Positions 5,626-9,936 of a stretch of 9,936 bases of DNA are shown here, piece by piece. The stretch's first letter is position 1. Each line of letters starts with the position of its first letter. Made by a program: the position numbers and the translations under genes. Source of the DNA: Lachnospiraceae bacterium (lineage in GTDB: Bacteria; Bacillota; Clostridia; Oscillospirales; Ruminococcaceae); contig JAMPFE010000069.1 of NCBI GenBank assembly GCA_023664705.1, positions 1-9,936 of the forward strand, in the 5' to 3' direction. The notes beneath the pieces were generated by a model, which saw only the letters and a program-made list of their open reading frames with translations, was not told where the DNA came from and made no database searches.

Positions 5626-5699
5626 AACGGGTCGGACTGTTCGCCGCCGCTGGCGGGACGAACGTCGTCTGCGAGTTACGAAATGTCCGACCTGTTTTT
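5626..5699 (+). terminator. Branched terminator closing the structured RNA
   Basis: GGTCGGAC (5630-5637) pairs with GTCCGACC (5685-5692) and can be extended outward (AACG with TGTT, 5626-5629/5693-5696), followed by T's to 5699. Inside sits a second hairpin, GTTCG (5639-5643) with CGAAC (5659-5663), containing CGCC/GGCG. An ordinary terminator has no such internal branch, so this stem may be part of the RNA fold as well as its 3' end. Confidence 0.65.
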
Positions 5700-5715
5700 G
5701 ATATATTAAATCTGT

Positions 5716-5813
5716 TTAATCAAGAGAGTATGTCGGTGCTACATATAGCACCAAGGATAAAATATTCTTTTGATTAAGCGCGTTTGAATTGGTGGTGCTA
5801 TATGTAGCACCGA
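5716..5813. repeat. Interleaved inverted repeats with two 18-bp near-palindromes
   Basis: GGTGCTACATATAGCACC (5735-5752) and GGTGCTATATGTAGCACC (5794-5811) are exact reverse complements. With flanking bases the match is 20 bp (5733-5752 and 5794-5813). Each is itself a near-perfect palindrome (GGTGCTA/TAGCACC arms), so they also read as direct repeats. A second pair, TTAATCAA (5716-5723) and TTGATTAA (5770-5777), is interleaved with them. The block separates the structured RNA from the 69-aa gene. No good promoter is visible here, only a TAAAAT at 5758-5763 whose -35 position would fall in the first palindrome. Likely a pair of dimeric protein-binding sites (operator or recombination accessory sites). 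Confidence 0.72.
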
Positions 5814-5846
5814 GATGTTATGATTATGAGGAAAGGGGAAAAAACT

Positions 5847-6056
5847 ATGACCGAAGGCAAAATCCAAACCGATGAATTGGTAGATATTCGCACCGTTGCC
5901 GTGAACAACGAACTGCCGAAAAAGGAGCGTATCGCGGATTTCGTTCGGCAAATAAAAAATCCGTACCTTTTCAAGTGCGGAAAGTACACGGTAAAAGCGG
6001 TTTTCTCCGAGGACGGCAGAACATTGGAGGATTGCGTTAAGAGCCTAATAAAATAA
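5847..6056 (+). CDS. Small conserved protein of the recombinase module (69 aa)
   Basis: The ATG at 5847 is preceded by GGAAAGGGG (5830-5838) at eight bases; an upstream start at 5820 would make a 78-aa form but would place that Shine-Dalgarno inside the gene. The protein is 69 aa. It has an acidic start (T-D-E-L-V-D-I-R-T-V), then L-P-K-K-E-R-I-A-D-F-V-R-Q-I-K-N-P-Y-L-F-K-C-G-K-Y-T-V-K (in parts), and a T-L-E-D close. The E-R-I..F-x-x-Q-I-x-N-P-Y-x-F-K-C-G..V-K-V-x-F..T-L-E-D pattern matches, from memory, a small protein often encoded just ahead of tandem serine recombinases in clostridial integrative elements. No function is established that I know of; an accessory or directionality role is a guess from context. 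The single C-G pair is too little for a zinc site alone. Confidence 0.75.
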   Translation: MTEGKIQTDELVDIRTVAVNNELPKKERIADFVRQIKNPYLFKCGKYTVKAVFSEDGRTLEDCVKSLIK

Positions 6057-6070
6057 ATCTTGGAAACAGC

Positions 6071-6099
6071 TTGACATTCGGTTGGGTTTGTGGTAAAAT
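6071..6099 (+). promoter_or_regulatory. Strong promoter ahead of the 185-aa gene
   Basis: TTGACA (6071-6076), a 17-bp spacer and TAAAAT (6094-6099) lie 15 bp after the stop of the 69-aa gene. The leader to the next ATG (6185) is about 80 nt. It may also supply the recombinases by read-through, since no terminator is seen between 6742 and 6898. Confidence 0.78.
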
Positions 6100-6184
6100 A
6101 AAAGGGAAAAGAATTGAAGCGGCACTGCACAAAATCCGTTTGCAAAATTACAGCTATACAGAAGAACGGTGACGGGAGCTTTCC

Positions 6185-6742
6185 ATGACTTTATATCATT
6201 ATTTCGACCGATCGATCGGTCCCTTTCGTAATTTGTCCGATCTTCCCGAGGAGGAGGCAAAAGCAGTCCTGGAGCAAATCAAAAAAGAACGCCCGAACTG
6301 TATGGCGGCAGAGCGTGACGATCAATATATGGAGCGGCGCGCCGTATACGAACAGCACGCTTATCGTTTATTTATTGAGTTGGGCGGAAAGCCCCGACGA
6401 AAAACTCCGCATTATATGGTGATCGGGGCTTGCGCTTGGCTGAGTGCGTGGTATGATCGCCCCGCTTTTGTCAGAATTCCGCTCGAACGCTTCGATCCGG
6501 AAACCCTGTCGTTTACCTACGGGGATATGCACCCGACCTTCAGCCCGATCGTAACGGATCAAAGGGAGTATCGGAAAAGGCTCTATACATATCCGGATAT
6601 TCTGAACGTGATCAGCAAGTACGGTATGCCGCAGGATACGCCGCCCGCGGAAGGGGAGATCGGACACCCGTATTATGTGGAGGTACAGGTGTGGAGCGAC
6701 GAGACCGTTTCACTTTATCGAGACGAGCGCTTTTGGAACTGA
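6185..6742 (+). CDS. Conserved protein of unknown function (185 aa)
   Basis: The ATG at 6185 has GGGAG (6174-6178) six bases upstream. The 185-aa soluble protein starts M-T-L-Y-H-Y-F-D-R-S-I-G-P-F-R-N-L-S-D-L. It continues with a helical acidic stretch (about 21-60), then K-T-P-H-Y-M-V-I-G and W-L-S-A-W-Y, and a core F-D-P-E-T-L-S-F-T-Y-G-D-M-H-P-T-F-S-P followed by Y-R-K-R-L-Y-T-Y-P-D-I-L, ending near Y-Y-V-E-V-Q-V-W-S-D. I recall this pattern in hypothetical proteins of gut Clostridia that are usually chromosomal and unlinked to recombinases. No catalytic motif, membrane segment or signal peptide is evident. Codon use appears more GC-rich than the flanking genes, and it sits between a strong promoter and the recombinases, so it may be a passenger inserted into the module. 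Confidence 0.72.
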   Translation: MTLYHYFDRSIGPFRNLSDLPEEEAKAVLEQIKKERPNCMAAERDDQYMERRAVYEQHAYRLFIELGGKPRRKTPHYMVIGACAWLSAWYDRPAFVRIPLERFDPETLSFTYGDMHPTFSPIVTDQREYRKRLYTYPDILNVISKYGMPQDTPPAEGEIGHPYYVEVQVWSDETVSLYRDERFWN

Positions 6743-6834
6743 CTGCAAAGCTATTGTTTCATTCCGTTCGTCATACTTTTTCACACAATCGTAAATATTC
6801 TGCGGCGCGTCCTTACATACGAACCACACTTCTT

Positions 6835-6872
6835 TTGATTGCAGCGTTTTGCGCAGCATAATGCGGCATTAT
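6835..6872 (+). promoter_or_regulatory. Putative recombinase promoter overlapped by a palindromic operator
   Basis: TTGATT (6835-6840), a 16-bp spacer and CATAAT (6857-6862) form a moderate promoter 25-30 bp before the recombinase ribosome binding site. ATAATGC-G-GCATTAT (6858-6872) is a perfect 7-bp inverted repeat that overlaps the -10 and covers the predicted start site, the position expected for a repressor site. Confidence 0.5.
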
Positions 6873-6897
6873 TCCGTATCTGAAAGGAGTGTTTTCT

Positions 6898-8517
6898 ATG
6901 CAAAAATTCAAGGCGATTAAATACATTCGCCTGTCCTACACCGATGATAAGACCGTGGAAAGCAACAGCGTTTCCAACCAAAGAAAGCTGATTGACGATT
7001 TCCTTGCGCGGCACACCGAAATCGAGGTCGTTTGTGAAAAGGTCGATGACGGTTACAGCGGCGTTCTTTACGACCGCCCCGCGTTCCTCGAAATGATGGA
7101 ACTCATCAAAAACGGCGCGGCGAACTGCGTTATCGTCAAGGACTTGTCGCGGCTCGGACGTGAGTACATCGAAACGGGTCGGTATCTCCGCAGAGTGTTC
7201 CCCGCCTACGGGGTGAGGTTCATCGCAATAAATGATAACGTTGATACCTTGAACGACCAGCCCGACGATCTCTCCGTTTCCGTCAAGAACATTATAAATG
7301 AAGCGTATAGCCGCGACATTTCCGTGAAAACGCGGTCGGCTCTTGACATCAAGCGCAGGAGCGGTGATTTTGTGGGAGCGTTCACGGTTTACGGCTACCT
7401 CAAAACGGGAGATAAGCATAAAAGTCTGATTATAGACCCGTTCGCCGCGAACGTGGTACGGGATATTTTCAGAAAACGTCTTGACGGGTACAGCGCGTAC
7501 CATATAGCCGAAGAACTCAATAGGGCGGGTATTCTTTCACCGCTTGCCTACAAGCGCTCCAACGGCTTACCTTACGCAAAGGGCGGTTATGCGGATACGG
7601 AGGAATGTAAATGGTCTGCAACGACAATTCTCCGCATTTTGAGCGACGAGATATACACGGGAACAATGGTACAGGGCAAGCGGACAACCCCGCATTTCAA
7701 GCTGAAAGAACGCGAATTAAAGCCGTCCGACGAGTGGACGCGCGTGGAGAACACGCACGAGGCGATAATCGACAAGGCGGATTTTGATTTGGTGCAACGC
7801 TTGAAAGGGCTTGATACGCGTACCTCGCCGCAGTCCGATAAGGTATATTTGTTTTCGGGTATGTTGATTTGCGGGTGCTGCGGCGGCAGAATGACGCGGA
7901 AAGTCAACCGCAGTAACGGCAAGGAGTACGTTTACTACTATTGCCCCACGGGTAAAAAGGGCGGCTGTAAATCCTCGTCGATGATTAAGGAAAGCGAGCT
8001 GACCGAGTGCGTTCAGAGCAGTCTGAAAGCGCATATCAACAGCGTGGTATCGCTTAATTCGCTTATCACGAGCGTGAGCCGCGAACGCATAAATCAAGGC
8101 TTGGTGCAAGAGTACACGGGCTACATAAAGTCGAACGAGGAACAGCTTGCAAGGGTCGAGGGCTTTAAGCGAAAGCTGTATGAAAGCCTTGTCGGCGGCG
8201 CGCTTTCAAAAGAGGAATTTTTGCAGTATAAGCAAGAGTATTCCGCGAAAGCCGAGGACATCAGAAGAGCAATTGAGGATTGGAACGGTAAGCTGACGGA
8301 GGTTCTTGAAAACCGCGGCGAACGTAATCGGTGGCTCAATCATTTTCTGCGGTTTGCGGAAATGGAGGAAATCGACAGGAGCGCGGTTTCGCGGCTGATA
8401 CAGAGCATAAAAATAAGCGCCGACAAGCAAATTGAGGTGCGCTTTAGCTATCAAGACGAATACCAAAAGGCGGCTGCCTTTATTGAGCGGATTTCGGAGG
8501 AAAGGAGGGCTGGATAA
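6898..8517 (+). CDS. Large serine recombinase, first of tandem pair
   Basis: The ATG at 6898 is chosen over a GTG at 6889 because AAAGGAG (6883-6889) lies eight bases upstream. The product is 539 aa and has the full domain order of a large serine recombinase. The resolvase domain spans about residues 5-150, with Y-I-R-L-S carrying the catalytic Ser13 and K-D-L-S-R-L-G-R at 81-88 carrying the active-site arginines. The recombinase domain (about 165-300) includes G-A-F-T-V-Y-G-Y and L-N-R-A-G-I. A zinc ribbon has ligands C325, C328, C349 and C357. A charged coiled coil (about 395-470) precedes the C-terminal segment. All key residues are present, so it should be active. These enzymes cut attachment sites through a 5'-phosphoseryl link and exchange strands by subunit rotation, without homology. 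Its stop overlaps the start of a second recombinase, implying coupled translation. Confidence 0.94.
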   Translation: MQKFKAIKYIRLSYTDDKTVESNSVSNQRKLIDDFLARHTEIEVVCEKVDDGYSGVLYDRPAFLEMMELIKNGAANCVIVKDLSRLGREYIETGRYLRRVFPAYGVRFIAINDNVDTLNDQPDDLSVSVKNIINEAYSRDISVKTRSALDIKRRSGDFVGAFTVYGYLKTGDKHKSLIIDPFAANVVRDIFRKRLDGYSAYHIAEELNRAGILSPLAYKRSNGLPYAKGGYADTEECKWSATTILRILSDEIYTGTMVQGKRTTPHFKLKERELKPSDEWTRVENTHEAIIDKADFDLVQRLKGLDTRTSPQSDKVYLFSGMLICGCCGGRMTRKVNRSNGKEYVYYYCPTGKKGGCKSSSMIKESELTECVQSSLKAHINSVVSLNSLITSVSRERINQGLVQEYTGYIKSNEEQLARVEGFKRKLYESLVGGALSKEEFLQYKQEYSAKAEDIRRAIEDWNGKLTEVLENRGERNRWLNHFLRFAEMEEIDRSAVSRLIQSIKISADKQIEVRFSYQDEYQKAAAFIERISEERRAG

Positions 8518-9936
8518 TGGCACGAAAGAGCAGAAAAACCCCCGCAGCAGAGCCAACGATAACGGCGGGTATCAATACCGCGCTGTACATCAGATTGTCG
8601 GTTGAGGACGGTCACGGGCGCAGTAATTCAATCGAAAATCAACAGTTGATACTGAACGATTTCGTGTGCGATAAGCCCGAATTTCGCGTTTATGATACTT
8701 ATATAGATAACGGTCTGACAGGAACGAATTTCAACCGCCCGAATTTTCAGCGTATGCTTGCCGATATTGAAAGCGGTAAAATAAGCTGCGTTATCGTCAA
8801 GGATTTATCGCGGCTCGGTCGAAATGCGATTGATACGGGATATTACATCGAACAGTATTTCGTTCAGCACAAAATCCGCTTTATCGCCGTGAACGATAAC
8901 TTTGATACGGCAGATGAGAGCAGTACGCACGACGGGATAATTCTTCCGCTGAAAAATATGGTGAATGAGGCATACGCGCTCGACATCGGAAAGAAGATAA
9001 AATCGGCGGCACATCAAGCAATGCTCGACGGTGAGTTCATCGGAGCGAGAGCGCCGTTCGGCTACAAGAAAGCCCCCGACAACTGCCATAAGCTGATAAT
9101 CGACGAGGAAACCGCGCCGATCGTGCGGCAAATATTCGATTGGGCGGCAGACGGAGTAGGCATAAACACCATTACGGTACGGCTCAACGAAATGGGTGCG
9201 GTAACATCAAGCGTCTACAAGAGCCGAACAAGCGAGGTTGAAAAGCGGTACAAGCTAAATCAAGCCTGGACTACCTTTACGGTCATTCGCATTTTGAAAA
9301 ATCCCGTTTACACGGGCGATATGGTACAGGGAAAAAGCAAAACCATTGAGCATAAGCAACAGGACGCGCCGCCCGAAGAATACATCATCGTGCGCGACAC
9401 GCACGAAGCGATTGTGAGCCGTGAAACGTTTGAAAAGGTAAAGCGGTTACGCGCCGACATTCGGGAGGAATACAAGCAGAAAGCCAAAGAACCGTACACC
9501 GAGAATATTTTCAAGGGTAAGGTATTTTGTACGCATTGTGGCAAGCCGTTGCACCGTCAAAGGGATAAGCGGAAAACAATGCCCGATATTTATCGGTTTT
9601 ACTGCCTTTCCCCAACAAGGGTTTCCAAATCCGCTTGTGTCGGGATAAATATTGACGAACAGGCGGTCATTCAATTTGTTTCGGACACGCTCAAAAACAA
9701 ACTCTCGGCGTTAAAATCGCTTTCGCAAGCCGATACAACGGATATTCCGAAACGTCGGAAAGCGGAGAAACAGCGCGAGTTAAACCGCGTTCAGAGCTTT
9801 ATTCGCGGATTGTATGAAAATCTCGTAAGCGGGATAATTTCAAGCGAAGATTACGCGGAATTAAAGAACGGCTACGCAGAACAAGCTGCGGAACTGAAAG
9901 CGGAGATAGACGCGATAAATTCCGAGATTGAACGGC
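8517..9936 (+). CDS. Large serine recombinase, second of tandem pair (3' end outside window)
   Basis: The frame from the ATG at 8517 stays open to the window edge, giving 473 residues of a protein probably 530-560 aa long. The start shares one base with the previous stop (TAATG) and has AGGAGGG (8503-8509) seven bases upstream. The resolvase domain carries Y-I-R-L-S with Ser28 as nucleophile and D-L-S-R-L-G-R at 96-102. The recombinase domain includes G-A-R-A-P-F-G-Y-K and I-L-K-N-P-V-Y-T-G. The zinc ribbon has C338, C341, C363 and C374, and a coiled coil begins near residue 415. It is clearly paralogous to its neighbour (compare C-V-I-V-K-D-L-S-R-L-G-R in both) but diverged, with an extra basic N-terminal extension of about 15 residues. 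Tandem recombinases of this type are a hallmark of some clostridial integrative elements and may work together, each recognising a different half of the attachment site (inference). Confidence 0.93.
   Translation, partial: MARKSRKTPAAEPTITAGINTALYIRLSVEDGHGRSNSIENQQLILNDFVCDKPEFRVYDTYIDNGLTGTNFNRPNFQRMLADIESGKISCVIVKDLSRLGRNAIDTGYYIEQYFVQHKIRFIAVNDNFDTADESSTHDGIILPLKNMVNEAYALDIGKKIKSAAHQAMLDGEFIGARAPFGYKKAPDNCHKLIIDEETAPIVRQIFDWAADGVGINTITVRLNEMGAVTSSVYKSRTSEVEKRYKLNQAWTTFTVIRILKNPVYTGDMVQGKSKTIEHKQQDAPPEEYIIVRDTHEAIVSRETFEKVKRLRADIREEYKQKAKEPYTENIFKGKVFCTHCGKPLHRQRDKRKTMPDIYRFYCLSPTRVSKSACVGINIDEQAVIQFVSDTLKNKLSALKSLSQADTTDIPKRRKAEKQRELNRVQSFIRGLYENLVSGIISSEDYAELKNGYAEQAAELKAEIDAINSEIER

Larger units (their letters stand above)
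5225..5699 (+). ncRNA. Large structured non-coding RNA, family not assigned
   Basis: Between a strong promoter and a U-tract terminator lie about 475 nt without a credible gene but with dense complementary pairing. Seen helices include CAAGCC/GGCTTG (5234-5239/5244-5249), ATTGCAA/TTGCAAT (5312-5318/5505-5511, enclosing), TGTTGC/GCAACA (5345-5350/5485-5490), CCGTATCGG/CCGATACGG (5351-5359/5427-5435, nine perfect pairs), ATTAG/CTAAT (5385-5389/5391-5395), ACCC-ATAGG with CCTAT-(GCG)-TGGGT (5538-5546/5568-5580), CGTGGG/CCCGCG (5574-5579/5591-5596) and GGTCGGAC/GTCCGACC (5630-5637/5685-5692). The nesting of the first three pairs gives a closed multi-branch domain. A boxA-like antitermination motif sits near the 5' end. 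The size and complexity recall ROOL, GOLLD and OLE, which are large bacterial RNAs, the first two often found in phages and mobile elements. I cannot match it to any of them, nor to RNase P RNA or tmRNA. It is encoded just before the recombination genes. Confidence 0.72.

Noticed and set aside
5225..5699. RNase P RNA, tmRNA or group II intron
   Set aside because: I see no GAGGAAAGTCC-type RNase P core, no tmRNA acceptor stem or ACCA end, and no intron GTGYG start, domain V or reverse transcriptase. A covariance-model search would settle it.
5559..5777. 72-codon open frame inside the structured RNA
   Set aside because: No ribosome binding site, composition unlike a protein, and it runs through the terminator stem and the first palindrome.
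6710..6859. Minus-strand 49-codon frame with protein-like composition (includes V-W-F-V-C-K-D-A-P-Q)
   Set aside because: No ribosome binding site, it overlaps the end of the 185-aa gene, and I cannot match it to a family. It could be a relic, but the evidence is too thin.
6781..7503. Long minus-strand frame of 240 codons
   Set aside because: It is antisense to the first recombinase, whose domains and catalytic residues are unmistakable; the minus frame has no start signal or domain.
1..9936. CRISPR arrays, tRNA genes and attachment sites
   Set aside because: No regularly spaced repeats and no cloverleaf were seen. Recombinase attachment sites cannot be located without the element's other end or an empty site.

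Overview
The window looks like part of an integrative mobile element or accessory island from a gut-type Clostridia (Bacillota). Three things point that way: AGGAGG ribosome binding sites, textbook TTGACA-17-TATAAT promoters with AT-rich spacers, and gene families typical of clostridial integrative elements (a tiny HTH protein, an XRE regulator, and tandem large serine recombinases with zinc ribbons). The species cannot be named from the sequence.

Layout. Positions 1-1063 hold a regulatory switch: a 63-aa HTH protein on the minus strand and a 210-aa XRE regulator on the plus strand. They are transcribed from two near-perfect promoters that face each other and share an inverted repeat over both -10 boxes. 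Positions 1165-1830 encode a cargo leucine-rich-repeat (BspA-type) protein with its own promoter. Positions 1831-5006 look like decayed cargo. They contain a GNAT acetyltransferase lacking its N-terminus, an unidentified C-terminal fragment, an intact small membrane protein (minus strand), a divergent TetR regulator split by a +1 frameshift at a CTT-TGA-C sequence, a membrane protein also split by a +1 frameshift, and an internal fragment of a type III restriction/DEAD-box helicase. Strong hairpins sit at several of these junctions.

Positions 5190-5700 hold the most interesting feature. A consensus promoter, a boxB/boxA-like (rRNA-type antitermination) leader, about 475 nt of dense complementary pairing and a U-tract terminator together indicate a large structured non-coding RNA, which I could not assign to a family. 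It is followed by two copies of an 18-bp near-palindrome arranged as a 20-bp inverted repeat.

Positions 5847-9936 are the recombination module. It has a 69-aa conserved small protein, a 185-aa conserved protein of unknown function behind a strong promoter, and two tandem large serine recombinases joined by a TAATG stop/start overlap. The second recombinase runs off the right edge. A palindrome overlaps the proposed promoter of the first recombinase, suggesting tight control of excision and integration. Working model (inference): the left-hand HTH pair sets the on/off state, the recombinases move the element, and the structured RNA is an unexplained accessory locus encoded next to the recombination genes.
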